A stretch of 64,000 nt of DNA from Calamus simplicifolius (GCA_900491605.1 UESW01004420.1:421786-485785), one strand, 5' to 3'. Positions 1 to 10,863 are shown, counted from the first letter of the stretch. The notes: generated by a model from the sequence alone, not told the origin. Made by a program: numbers and translations.

Positions 1-93
1 AAATCTGATCATTCGGGGCTTCGCATGGACGATACTAGAGGCCGGACGATTGAACAGCTGCAGAGCAATAAGGATTTACCTACTGTTCTTAAG
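1..93 (+). CDS. Possible end of an unidentified exon, closed by a splice donor
   Basis: Frame 1 is open for 31 codons (beginning KSDHSGLRMDD and ending LPTVLK) and is followed at 94 by AAG|GTAAGT, a near-perfect plant 5' splice site. I do not recognise the protein. It is not the exon expected before the homoserine dehydrogenase exons further right, because it lacks the glycine-rich nucleotide-binding loop. It could be an exon of a gene lying mainly left of the window, or a chance open stretch. The truncated gypsy element begins about 230 bp downstream, so any continuation of this gene must cross it. Confidence 0.3.
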
Positions 94-314
94 GTAAGTG
101 ATTTGATCCCTAGATCTTAAGGTAGGCTTCAAGATAATAGTGTGACTAGTCATCTTGAAGATCAAGATATGATCTTGATGTTTTTATATGCATATTTTAG
201 ATCAAACGACCCTGAATATATAGGCAAAGATATGATCTTGATGCATATTAGATAGATTAATATGTAATCTTTTAATTTCCACAATGATAATAGTTATCAA
301 TTTTTAAAATATGC
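94..314. other. AT-rich gap with a short direct repeat
   Basis: No coding signal is seen. A 16-bp sequence (AGATATGATCTTGATG) occurs at 165-180 and again at about 228-243. The gypsy gag homology begins abruptly at about 335 with no LTR or leader before it, so the 5' truncation point of element 1 lies near here. Confidence 0.5.
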
Positions 315-334
315 ATGCCTCGGAGACTATTTGT

Positions 335-1206
335 CCCTACAGTACCATGGATCCACCGATCCCGACGACCATCTCAGCAGCTTCAGATCCATCATGATGT
401 TCCATGGAGCATCGGATGCGATCCTATGTCGAGCCTTCCCTCCACCATACGGGGATCTGCCCGAACCTGGTTCAACAGCTTAAATCCAGGTTCCATTGAT
501 TCTTTGGATGAGCTGAGCTGTTTTCTTATCAGCCAGTTCGTCAGTAGACGTCGCCAGCGACGGAGATCCAATTCCCTCTCCGTGGTCAAGCAGAGAGAGG
601 GGGAATCGCTGAAGAATTACCTCGGCCGCTTCAACACGGCCCTTTTAGAAGTCGACCATCTCAATCACGAGGTGGTCATGTCCGCTCTGGCCGGAGGAGT
701 GTCGAAGGAAGGAGACTTCTACCTGGCTCTGGAGGTTAACTATCCGAAGAGCCTTTCGGATATGATGTCCCTGGAGGACAAATACGCCAGGGTTGAAAAT
801 TCGAGGAGATCAGCTCGGGCCGAGCAGCTGAAGAAGAAGGAGGCAAAGGGCTCGGACAAGCAACAGGCCCACCACCGCGCTAGCCTGCCTCGTCACCAGA
901 GAGCTCCTTAGCCATCGCTTTGAGACCGAACTTGGAGTCTGGCTTGAAGGTTCGACCGCTATACTCCCCTTACCGCGCCAAGAGCGCTGATCCTAATGGA
1001 GATCGAGTGGCAAATTCCTCGGCCTCCCCCTCTCCGAGGCAATGCGACTCGGAAGGACCCGACCAAGTACTGCCGCTTCCATCGGGATTATGGGCACAAT
1101 ACCGAAGACTGCTGGTAGCTCAAGAACGAGATCGAGCGATTGATCTGGCAGGGCAGACTGGACCGGTTCAGGGGTCCCCCTGAGCCGAACAATGAGGAGA
1201 ATCGCT
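335..1206 (+). pseudogene. gag: Element 1 gag remnant with zinc knuckle
   Basis: This encodes a retrotransposon Gag capsid-like domain. GSTDPDDHLSSF lies in one frame near 349 and SARTWFNSLNPGSIDS in another after about 430, so a one-base frameshift separates them. The domain continues to about 830 and becomes lysine-rich. A CCHC-like knuckle (YCRFHRDYGHNTEDC) lies at about 1069-1113 in yet another frame and is followed by an in-frame TAG. The usual Gag N-terminus is absent. Gag would form the virus-like particle and bind the element RNA; this copy cannot make an intact protein. Confidence 0.8.
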
Positions 1207-1379
1207 AACCCGAGCCTCGTCAGCTTCCTCCACCAAATCCCATGGTCCTCGGCAATGTCAATGTGATAGCGGAGGCCGGATCCCCATCTTCTTGGTCAAG
1301 CAAGGAGGAAAACTCACCAAAGAAAGCTCGAGTTGATGAGCTCACTTTCTCTGATGAAGACCTTTGGAAGGTACAGTAC

Positions 1380-1760
1380 CCCTATGATGATGCCTTGGTT
1401 GTATCTTTGAACAAGAACAATTATGATGTACACCGTATTTTGATTGATAGTGGAAGCTCTATTAATGTTCTGTATTTCGATGCCTTTGTGAGATTAAATT
1501 TCAGGTAGAAAGCCTCCGACCGGTGGAGTCCACCCTAGTGGGCTTCACAGGTGACTCCATAATCCCTGAAGGAGTCATCACTCTGTCAGTCTGAGCCGGC
1601 ACCTGGCCCCGCGTGGCTACCGTGCTCATGGATTTCCTTGTGACCAAGCTCAAGTCTCCTTACAACGCCATCCTCGGTAGACCGGGGCAAATATCTTTCA
1701 AAGCTATCATTTCCATTCCCCATCTCGCCATGAAGTTCCCCACCGAATAGGGAGTGGGGG
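1380..1760 (+). pseudogene. Element 1 aspartic protease remnant
   Basis: The pepsin-like retroviral protease is recognised by its catalytic DSGSS (ILIDSGSSINVLYFDAF, about 1437-1487) and by a downstream ILGR-P segment near 1670. A frameshift at about 1500 separates the two halves, and in-frame TGA and TAG codons follow. It would cleave the Gag-Pol polyprotein. It sits between the zinc knuckle and RT, as expected for this group. Confidence 0.75.
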
Positions 1761-1809
1761 TTGTTCGAGGAAGTCAGATCATAGCTTGGCATTGCTTTGT
1801 CACTGACCT

Positions 1810-2900
1810 TCAGTCCAGAAAGCCCAAGGTGGATGGGCTGGATGCTCGGAAAGATTTTGCCGAGCAACGAGGAGAGCCAGCCGAAGAACTGGAGGAGGTA
1901 GCACTTGACGAGGCTCGGCCCGACTGAACCATAAAGATCGGGTCATAGCTGGAAGGAAAGCTTCGGCAAGAATTAATTGAATTCCTTCGGAGGAATGTTG
2001 ACGTCTTCACCTGGTCTGCATCGAATATGCCCGAAATCAGCCCAGACGTCCTAGTCCACCGCCTCAGCATGGACGAGACATTCAGGCCCATGAAGTAGAA
2101 GAAAAGGAGCTTTGCCCCCGAGCGCCAAAAAGCCATCGAAGAAGAAGTGGATAAACTTATCAAAGCCAAATTTATCCGGGAGGTTAATTACCCCGACTGG
2201 CTAGCGAATGTGGTCATGGTGAAAAAGTCGAATGGCAAATGGAGGATTTGCATCGACTTCACTGACCTCAACAAAGCCTGCCCAAAAGATAGCTTCCCTC
2301 TTCCGCGGATCGACCAGCTCATGGATTCAACTTTAGGCCATCAAATGCTGACTTTTATGGATGCCTATTCGGGCTATAACCAGATTCGAATGGCGCCCGA
2401 AGACGAGGAGAAAACCGCCTTTATCACCGACCGAGGTATCTATTGCTACCAAGTTATGCCCTTTGGTTTAAAAAATGCATGTGCCACCTACCAAAGGCTG
2501 GTCAACAAAGCCTTCAAGGAGCAAATCAATCAAAACATGAAGGTGTATATTGATGATATGCTGGTAAAAAGCAAGGAGGTATCCCAGCACATCAAGGATT
2601 CGCAGAGAGCTTCGCTACACTTCAAAAGTATCAGATGAAGCTCAACCCCACCAAATGTGCATTCGGGGTCAACTCCGGAAATTCCTCGGCTTCATGGTCT
2701 CTCAGCGAGGCATCGAGGCAAACCCTCAGAAGATCCAAGTCCTGCAACAAATGGCCCCACCTGGGTCAATCAAGGATATGCAACGCCTCATTAGGAGAGT
2801 AGCAGCCCTCAGCTGCTTCATTACTCGATCGGTCGAGAAATGCCTTTCTTTCTTCAAAGTGCTTCGGTCGGCCAAAAACTTCCAATGGACCCCTGATTGC
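1810..2900 (+). pseudogene. Element 1 reverse transcriptase remnant
   Basis: This is the best-preserved pol segment. The fingers and palm appear as YPDWLANVVMVKKSNGKWR (from about 2189), then DFTDLNKACPKDSFPLPRID, FMDAYSGYNQI and MPFGLKNA. The catalytic YIDD is at 2546-2557. The core is open from 2147 to 2638. Frameshifts near 2600 and 2680 move the thumb into other frames, where KCAFGV and SQRGIEANPQKI are still readable. In-frame stops lie upstream at 1925, 1946 and 2096. RT copies element RNA into cDNA. Confidence 0.9.
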
Positions 2901-2904
2901 TAGA

Positions 2905-3283
2905 AATCCTTTGAAGACCTCAAAAAATACCTCGGCTCACCACCTCTCCTCAGCAGCCCGAAACCAGGGGAAACACTGAGCCTGTATTTGGCTATTTCTG
3001 AAAACACTGTTGGCTCAGTGCTAGTCAGAGAGAGAACAAAGTCCAAAGATATGTTTATTATGTCAGCAAATTGCTCAAGGATGCTGAAATGAGGTATACT
3101 CGAGTCGAGAAGATGATCCTAGCCCTGGTGACATCGGTCCGAAAGCTGCGACCATTCTTCCAGGCGCACACCATCATCGTCCTGACCGACCAACCCTTCA
3201 AGGCAATTATCCATCGTCTGGAAGCATTGAGGAGAATGACCAAATGGGCTGTCGAGCTGAGCAAGCACGACATTCAGTATTAG
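2905..3283 (+). pseudogene. Element 1 first RNase H domain remnant
   Basis: The RT-linked RNase H is recognised from a GSVLVRE block near 3010, then YTRVEKMILALVTSVRKLRP and IIVLTDQP, ending at an in-frame TAG (3281-3283). A one-base shift near 3035 splits it, and a TAG at 2901 separates it from RT. It would degrade the RNA strand of the RNA:DNA hybrid. Confidence 0.75.
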
Positions 3284-3310
3284 CCTCGTCCAGCCATTAA
3301 AGCCCAGGTT

Positions 3311-3793
3311 GTGGCGGATTTCCTCCTCGAGTGCACCATACATGAAGATGGCTCTGCATCGAATACCCCCGGACAACCAAAGCCCAGTGCCCCATGGTTG
3401 CTTCACGTCGATGGATCCTTCAGCGCGGGCGGTTCTGGCACCGGTCTGGTCCTCACCAGTCTGGAAGGCATGACTTTCGAATACGACATCCGCTTCTCCT
3501 TCCCGGCTTCAAACAATGAAGCAGAGTATGAAGCCCTGCTTGTTGGACTCCGAATCGCCCGCAAACTTAAGGTCAGAAAACTAATTGCCTACACCGACTC
3601 CCAGTTGGTGGCTGGCCAAGTGCAGGGAGAATTCGAGGCTCGAGAGCCGAGTATGATTCGGTATCTCCAAAAGGTGTGCGATCTATCCTTCTGTCTTGAT
3701 GAATTTAAAATTATCCATATCCCAAGGACTAAAAACACGCACGCCGACCTTCTGTCCCGCCTGGCAACTACGGAGTCAATGGATCTTGAGTGA
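3311..3793 (+). pseudogene. Element 1 second (archaeal-like) RNase H domain
   Basis: An uninterrupted 160-codon stretch matches the RVT_3-type RNase H fold: HVDGSFSAGGSGTGLVL (first Asp), NNEAEYEALLVGLRIA (Glu), AYTDSQLV (Asp) and a late NTHADLLSRLA (Asp). The four acidic positions appear present. A second RNase H of this kind, between the first RNase H and integrase, is known for Tat-lineage elements. It is among the least damaged parts of pol, but stops on both sides cut it off from the polyprotein. Confidence 0.8.
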
Positions 3794-3874
3794 AAATTCC
3801 ACTTGGAGGTCTTGGAGAAACCCAGCATCGCCGACGCTGATCAGATGATGCAGATTGACACCGAACCATCCTAG

Positions 3875-5100
3875 GTGGACCCCCTGCACAAGTACCTCAA
3901 AGAAGGGTTGCTGCCTACTGATAGAAAGGAAGTAAGGAAGTTGAAAATACAGTCATCTCATTATGTCCTGATTGATGACCGGCTATACAAGCGGTCCTTC
4001 TCAATGCCGCTTCTCAAGTGCCTCCGACCAACAGAGGCCGACTATGCTCTTCGGGAGGTCCACGAAGGCATCTGTGGCAATCACCTCGGCGGTCGGGCTC
4101 TATGCCACAAAGTGCTGCGTCAAGGGTATTATTGGCCGATGATGCAAAAAGACGCTGATGACCTCGTTCGAACCTGTGATTCATGCCAAAGGCATTCAAA
4201 TGTCCAGAGGCTCCCCTCGGCGCACCTGACTTCCATATCATCCCCCTGGCCCTTCGCCAAGTGGGGATGGATATTCTTGGCCCTTTCCCCCTCGCAACGA
4301 GGCAAAGAAAGTTCTTATTTGTTGCAATTGATTATTTTACTAAGTGGGTTGAAGTCGAAGCAGTCACCCAGATAACCAAAGCCCGCGCTAAAGACTTCGT
4401 GTGGAGGTCCATCATCTGCCACTTCGGTCTTCCCCACACTATCATCACTGACAACGGAAAGCAGTTCGACAACCCTAAGTTTCGAGAGTTCTGTGAGGAT
4501 CATGGCATTCTCCATCGCTTGACATCAGTCGGACATCCTCAAGCTAATGGAGAAGCCGAGGTAACCGACCAAACTCTCCTGCAGGGAATCAAAGCTCGGC
4601 TCAAACGGGCGCAAGGTCGATGGGCCGAGGAACTCCACCATGTGTTGTGGGCATACCGAACTACTGAAAGAGTACCCAAATGACAAACCCCATTCAAGAT
4701 GGCTTTTGGTATAGAAGCCGTAATCCCTGTGAAAGTCAGACTCCCCTCCCCTCGTGTGGAAGGCTATTCAGAAGAATCCAATGACGAGCAGCTCTGAACT
4801 AATCTTGACTTGATAGAAGAAGTCAGGGAGAAGGCCCAAATCCAGATGGCCACCTACCAACAAAGAGTAGCTCGTTATCACTCCACCAGAGTCTGAGGAA
4901 AGTTTTTCCTCCCGGCGATCTGGTGCTTCGGAAGGCATCCGTCTCGAAACTACTGGAGCAAGGAAAATTATCCCCGAATTGGGAAGGTCCCTACCAAGTG
5001 ACGGAAGTAATCAGACCCGGCACCTACAAGTTCCAATAGTTGGATGGGAAATCTATTCCTCGGACATGAAACTCAGATAATCTCCGCGCATATCATCAGT
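3875..5100 (+). pseudogene. Element 1 integrase remnant
   Basis: The HHCC zinc-binding part is at about 4045-4190 (HEGICGNH, CDSCQRH). A frameshift near 4250 follows. The core has the first catalytic Asp in VAIDYFTKW, the second in IITDNGKQF, and the Glu in HPQANGEAE. A C-terminal part (PNWEGPYQV) reaches about 5000. At least five in-frame stops lie after 4680. Integrase would insert the cDNA into the host chromosome. No obvious chromodomain is seen. Confidence 0.85.
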
Positions 5101-5224
5101 AAAAGTATGCTTTTACTAAACTCATTTTATTCATTGAATTAAATTTAATTCTCAAAGACTCGCAAAATTCTTATAACTCTCCTTGAAAGCTGCAATGAGA
5201 AGCAGGTTTATAAATCCTCGGCCG

Positions 5225-5995
5225 GGCCGAGTGATCTCCGTACCTTGGCCGCGCCAAGTAAAATATATTTGACAAACCTTGATCAGACCGAGAGAACTTT
5301 GTACCTTGGCAGCGCCAAGTAAAATATAATCTTGAAGCCTCGGCCAAACCGAGTGACGGTCTCCATACCTTGGCAGCGCCAAGTAAAATATAATCTTAAA
5401 TCCTCGGCCGGACCGAGCGATCTCCGTACCTTGGCTGCGCCAAGTAAAATATATTTGACAAACCTCGGCCGGGTCGAGAGAGCTTCGTACCTTGGCAGCA
5501 CCAAGTAAAATATAATCTTGAAGCCTCTGCCAAGCCGAGTGACGGTCTTCATACCTTGGCAGCACCAAGTAAAATATAATCTTAAATCCTCAGCCGGGCT
5601 GAGCGATCTCCGTACCTTGACCGCACTAAGTAAAATATATTTGACAAACCTCGGTCGGGCCGAGAGAGCTTCGTACCTTGGTAGCGCCAAGTAAAATATA
5701 ATCTTGAAGCCTCGGCCAAGCCGAATGACGGTCTCCATACCTTGGCAGCGCCAAGTAAAATATAATCTTGAAGCCTCGGCCAAGCCGAGTGACGGTTTCC
5801 ATACCTTGGCAGCGCCAAGTAAAATATAATCTTGAAGCCTCGGCCAAACTGAGTGATATATTTCTGAAGCCTCGGCTAAACCGAGTGATATATTTCTGAA
5901 GCCTCGGAAAAACCGAGTGATATATTTCTGAAGCCTCGGCCAAACCAAGTGATATATTTCTGAATTATCCCCGAAGCCTCGACCAAACCGAGTGA
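5225..5995. repeat. Tandem array of dyad-symmetric repeats, element 1
   Basis: About ten units of 61-62 bp are followed by about five shorter units of about 36 bp. Each long unit carries two perfect or near-perfect 15-nt inverted repeats with 6-bp arms and a 3-nt loop: CTTGGC-AGC-GCCAAG and CTCGGC-CAA-GCCGAG. Loops vary (AGC, TGC, CGC; CAA, CGG) while the arms stay complementary. The stretch between dyads alternates between two versions, AAAATATAATCTTGAAG and AAAATATATTTGACAA. The short units keep only the second dyad. The array lies between the end of integrase and the antisense genes. Open frames on its minus strand are a by-product of the periodicity. Confidence 0.9.
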
Positions 5996-6397
5996 CATAG
6001 TTCTAAAGCTTCGGCCTGATCGGGTGATTCCTCAAACACTCTGACGCGACTAAGGCATCCTATCATGCTTCGGCAGAGGTAAGAACCTTTCTTCGCTCAC
6101 CAGCAAGATTATGCATGTTATTTCTTTTCAAAGAAATACCTACTTCATCCCTTAAATAAGATCATGTTCACCACATGAGTTCACAGGGCCGCCCAGGCTT
6201 CCCTCTGACCTAAACAGAGATGAACGCTTCCTCCATAGAGGATTGAATATCATGTTAACAAAAACAAAGTAGCAAAAGTGCTGCTGGATTTATAGATTAT
6301 GATATGGTTCGAAAAGCATAAAATGAGAGTAGCAACTCTCAACACAATCATATCGGAAAAAGCAACAGTGTTAAAAGAAGAAAAAGTAGGAACTTTC

Positions 6398-6403
6398 TTT
6401 ATT
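6398..6403 (-). terminator. Possible poly(A) signal for the 6564-7079 ORF
   Basis: AATAAA on the minus strand lies about 160 bp past the stop codon of the small antisense ORF, inside ATTAATAAAGAAAG. A polyadenylation role is inferred from spacing only. Confidence 0.35.
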
Positions 6404-6563
6404 AATGAAAGAATTACAACCTCCTGAGAGGCATTACAAGTGCATCATAGCACAGAAAATACAAATAAGATAAAAGCTCGGCTGAGCAGCTTCGGTCAAT
6501 AACGATGTCTCTACATCCGATCCCAGAAATCAGAGAAATCAGACAGCTCTGTTGAGCCACTGG

Positions 6564-7079
6564 TTAATACCAAAAAACAAAGTAGGCCATCCACGGATCC
6601 CTCGGACGGACACGTTGGGGGATCATAACCAGGTCAAAGACCTGTAGATGCTTATGCCAATGAAGCATCCCCCCAAGTGGGATGCTGGTCTGCTGGCCAC
6701 TGCCCAACAACATAGGCAGAGAACCAGCAGACCAACACCACCTTCCTCCCTCTTCACATGAAAAAGATTCCTCAGGCGGATGAACTGAGGAATCCAAATT
6801 GGGGAAGGAGGTGAACTCCATGTCTACCATGGGGAGTACGTATGCTTTGCGTTTCTTGTGGTCCCCATGGAAAGTGACAAAGGATACACAGGAAGCGCGT
6901 ATGTGCGCTCCCCATATGACCTCTGCGGGCAACCCGTGCGCTCTCCATATGACCTCGAGAATTCCTCCCCTGAGGACTGCCTGCTCTTCAGTAGCTTCTC
7001 CATCACCCCAGTTATCCGGGACGAACCAGCTTTCAAAAGGGAAGCTCGATCTCCCCATCCTCGATGAAACAAGCGCCAT
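6564..7079 (-). CDS. Uninterrupted antisense ORF of unknown function in element 1
   Basis: Not recognised. The frame is open from 7157, but the ATG at 7079 (MALVSSRM, 171 residues) fits better because a TATA box lies between the two. The product has an aromatic N-terminal part (SFPFESWFVPDNWGDG), a short internal repeat built on EVIWRAH/EVIWGAH, a basic HKKRK patch, a few scattered cysteines and tryptophans, and ends in YFVFWY. No signal peptide or clear membrane segment is seen. It lies inside a retrotransposon whose gag-pol has more than a dozen stops, yet its frame has none. It may be an accessory gene of the element, a captured host fragment, or chance. Confidence 0.4.
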   Translation of the reverse strand: MALVSSRMGRSSFPFESWFVPDNWGDGEATEEQAVLRGGILEVIWRAHGLPAEVIWGAHIRASCVSFVTFHGDHKKRKAYVLPMVDMEFTSFPNLDSSVHPPEESFSCEEGGRWCWSAGSLPMLLGSGQQTSIPLGGMLHWHKHLQVFDLVMIPQRVRPRDPWMAYFVFWY

Positions 7080-7145
7080 AAAGCTCTTATGACTCACAGA
7101 AAGAGAAGGTCTTGGGAGATAGCCTAACACGGCCCGCTCTCCCCA

Positions 7146-7152
7146 TTTTATA
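7146..7152 (-). promoter_or_regulatory. TATA box upstream of the antisense ORF
   Basis: The minus strand reads CTTATAAAATGGGGAGAG about 67-73 nt before the ATG at 7079, with a CT-rich leader (CTTCTCTTTCTG) between. Spacing suits a plant core promoter with transcription starting near 7115. This is inferred from sequence alone. Confidence 0.45.
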
Positions 7153-7972
7153 AGCAAGCAAGCCGAGGGCAGTCATTAAAGAAGGAAGCCCTAGAATTTG
7201 AAATACCCTTGCCACGCCGCCATGTGATAGGGCAAAAGAAAGGAGCACATTCTGAAGCATGCCGAGCACGCCTCCCAAGCTGTGACGAAAGGCAGAAGAT
7301 TTTCTTCTGATCTCGAATCAAGAGCCTTAAATGCAGGAAATCGGTCGCAAGTCCTTGAGATATGGGCAGGCCTAAGAAATCCCCTTTCAAAAATGATGTC
7401 GTCCAATGACAATTGAATGCTTATCGCGTACGTTAAAAAGACCCGTATTAGAAAAGGCCAGCAGGATAAATGCCTCGAGCAGAAACAAAGCGTCCTTCAG
7501 CAAAGCCGTTTCGTATGTCTCAACGAAAAATGTACCAACTTTTTGCTTCGGACAAACCAAACTATCTAACATCGGCCCAAGCCGAGATATTTGAGCCGTT
7601 TTCAACCCTCTTGCACCGAACCATTTCGTGCCTTAGCAAACCGAGTAAGTTTGCGCGCACCTAACCTTGGCCCCAACCGAGGCAAAGTCGGAGCTACGTC
7701 CCATGGCAAAATCAAACAATTTTATGCATCAGCAAAACCAGTTAATCTGGCTCCGATTGAGCAGAATCTTTGATTCGGAACCCCCAAGGGCTATCCGACC
7801 TTAAAGCGTATTTCGTTTACGATTTGTTTACCATCAAGGGAACTCCCGGCAAAAAGGTCGCTCAGAAAGGCAATGACCAAAGCAATAAGGCAAAGCAAAA
7901 AAGATCAAAAGATTCATTCATTGAATTTTGATCTGATTACAGATTGAAAAGGCAAAAATACATAAGCGACCC

Positions 7973-10863
7973 TTAAAAATCAGGGTTCGAGTCAGTCCGG
8001 AAAACCTCCTTGATAACATCCGGAAGGGCTTGACTCGCTTCACCCACTTCAAATGTTGTTGGAAGAGACATCTCGGGTTCCTCAGCAGCAGACTGAGGGC
8101 ATTTTTCGGGAGCCACGGCCTCATTAGGGCCCAGGATAGCGTCAAGATCGACGTTCAAAATATCCTCATACTCAGCTTCTTCGGCCTCCGGGGTACGAGT
8201 ATCAAAACGTTCAGCCTCCAGAAAGGATAAATCCAACTCGGAATACGCTCGAGTTTCCTCCTCGCCAAACTGAAACGCATCGGCACAAGCCTCTCTATGC
8301 TCTTCGAAAAATTGAGCAGAACTTTTGTACTCCTCCACACCCGAGGTGATTCGGTTATTAGCTCCAGCTAGCTGGTCCCTGAGTTTGAGGTTCATTTGGC
8401 GACTCGCGGACAACTCCGCCCTTAGAGCCTTAAATTGCTCCTGTGCCTCAAGCCCGATTTTGCCCATCTACAAAACATTAGGACGTTTGAGCCCACGAAC
8501 AAAAGAAAAATACCGAAACCAAATAAATGAGAAGACACTATACCTCTTCCTCCTACCGAGCCATTTTATTGCTCAGCTCATGAACCTTTTCCAGGACCTT
8601 CAATTTGGCCAATTTATTCTGTTGGAGACCCTCCTTGAGGTCATTAATTCGGGACTGTTTGTCTCCGATTTCCCGTCGAGATTGATCGAGATTATCAGTG
8701 AGCCTAGCAATCTGCTCATGTTGCCATTTCAGCCGATTTTCCATATCGGCAAGTTCCTTAACCGGTGAGCTGATCCCGCTGCTGCCGGCACCTGTGCTCC
8801 TCCTTCTCGAGCCTCCTGCTCCAACTATTTTTCTCCTCAGCATGACTAGCCTTCAGCTGGTCCCATCTTTTGTTAAAATACTGGTGCATGGCCTTAACTT
8901 CGTTGGCATGCTTAGCCTTAATTTGGGATAACTCCAGGCAAGCCTTGTCCGATTGTTCACGGAAACCCTGGATCTCTCTGACTTGAGCCTCGAGCTAAGA
9001 GGTTCTCTCGGCTGTAATTTGGTAAGACTCACCCACCTTCTCAAAGTCCACCTTAATGGATGCCAAGGCCCTGGAAAGCTGGCTGGTTGAGTCCACCCTT
9101 GTCCGAAGGTCGGCCGCCTCCTTCCTGGCCTGAGCGCAAGCCCCAGTGGCCAAATTTAAGCACCAATTCAGCGCCCTTGTAATCAAGGCATTCTGCAAGA
9201 GAAACACAAGTAAGAAACCACGGCCAAACTGACCAATTAAGAATTACAACCTCGGTACAATAACTTACCTGGGAGGCGTAGTTCGAAGCAATCTTCATGA
9301 GAGTAGCGTTACTAATTTCGGGGAGAAGGTAAACATCCTTTGGTGCCCCGAGCCGACCAAAAGCCGCATTAATGATATCCTCGACTGCAGGCTCATCCGT
9401 CGAGGAACTCTCTCCCGGCCCGAGCGTCCCCTTCATTCAATGATTCTTCTTCTTCCTCTTCCTCTCCGACTATTGCTTCATCTCCAACAGACTCTACCTG
9501 AACTCAATCTCTTTCACAACGTCCTCGGGGACCATGAGAGAGACCCCCTCAGCAGGAGGCACCTTGACCTCCACCGACCTTTCAACAGACAGCTCCACTT
9601 GAGCCTCGATAGCCGCCACTGCCTCTCCTGACCCCTCCACCTGAGCAGGGGCCTCTTTCATGCGCAGTGGACTCCCCACCGCTGGTAACTGAAGAACCTC
9701 TGGCAGGAGGATCACCGGACGGACCGGCAACATCTCCTCGGCATCGTCTGACACGATTACTATTTGGAGAAGGGAAACCTCAACGCTCCTTCCGAGCTCA
9801 CCCCAATGGTTTCCTCTGATACCTTTCCCTCTCTGGCAGAGAGGGCTCATCAATTACGGTTGGCGCTTCCGCTTCCTCCCTCTTTGAAATAGAGGAGTGG
9901 CGGCCGACGTAGTCTTTCCTAGGCTCCCTTGAGCGAGACCTGAAAGGACGGACCCTCTTCTCGAACCTGTGTTTGTCTCCGGAGCTGGAGCCCCTATGGT
10001 GCTTACCCAGCTCCTTCTTTATTTGGCCCATAAATGCGGACCTCTCGGCTGAAAATGCAGCAAATGTTCAGTTAAACAGTAGCGGAATCACATAAATACA
10101 CTGACCATCATAGCAAAGACACCTTGAGGGTCAATAGAGCTAAGCCCGACGGCGAAAAGGGCATCCTCTGCTAACAGAGTGCTGGCTGAAACCTCCTGAC
10201 CACTGCGAAGGGTAACCAGATCTCTTTTCTCCTGCTCGCTCAACTTCGGGCGCACCTCCGGATCCTTCACATAACTCGCCCATCCTCTTGGAAAATCTGA
10301 ACCGATGTTTCCTTCGGCAATAAAAATTGGGACTTCCACTCCTTTATTGAAGATGGGTTATCAGAAATCATCTTGAATGACTTCCGGGGATCAATGTAGG
10401 GCCACTCAGAGCTCCTTTCGGAAACCAGGTTGTAGCAGACTGGGAATATGGGAAGGGTCGTAGTCATCCCAACATAACTGCACATCGAGATGAACCTGAT
10501 AAGATTGCGCTAGCTATTTGGAGCTACCATTGTTGGACATATGTTGTAAAACCTCATCACCTCCTGTACCAGTGGGTGAAAAGGGAACCAAAGACCTGCC
10601 CTCAAGCTCTCCTCGTAGAAGAAGACTCAATTTGGTCGAAACCCGGTGCTCAATCCTCGGCACCCTTAAGGCTCATCCAGAGGAACCCTATAATGGCAGC
10701 GGATCCTATCCAGGTCATCAAGGGTTACCTCAGAGGCAACATCACCTGGACCCTTCATACTGGCTGAATGGAGGGCAGGATACGAACAAGCAAGCAAGGG
10801 CTCAGAGAAAGAATGGAAAATCTCTATGACAGGGACAAAGAAGCGTTGCAGAAGGAGCGCCAC
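7973..10863 (-). pseudogene. Element 1 antisense gene: gypsy-type transposon domain plus coiled coil
   Basis: Pieces of one spliced gene run right to left. The N-terminal part has VTLDDLDRIRCHYRVP (near 10700), WFPFHP and later SSIKEWKSQFLLP (near 10350). It resembles the 'putative gypsy type transposon' domain (PF04195) and the corresponding part of the element 2 antisense gene. A charged linker (10031-9494) and long coiled-coil segments (9053-9436, 8553-8843, 7973-8467) follow, ending in an acidic tail. Good GT-AG introns on this strand are 9193-9268 and 8468-8543, with a possible short one at 10049-10105. Stops and frame changes near 10650 and 10500 break the N-terminus. The function is unknown. 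Such antisense extra genes are known in Tat-lineage elements. Confidence 0.6.

Noticed and set aside
5152..5948. Minus-strand open frames of 78-221 codons with repeated YFTW/GRGF motifs
   Set aside because: They fall entirely inside the tandem array and simply translate its period; no protein-like features.
5225..5995. Regular repeat-plus-spacer appearance resembling a CRISPR array
   Set aside because: The 'spacers' are themselves repeated, the context is a plant retrotransposon and there are no cas genes.
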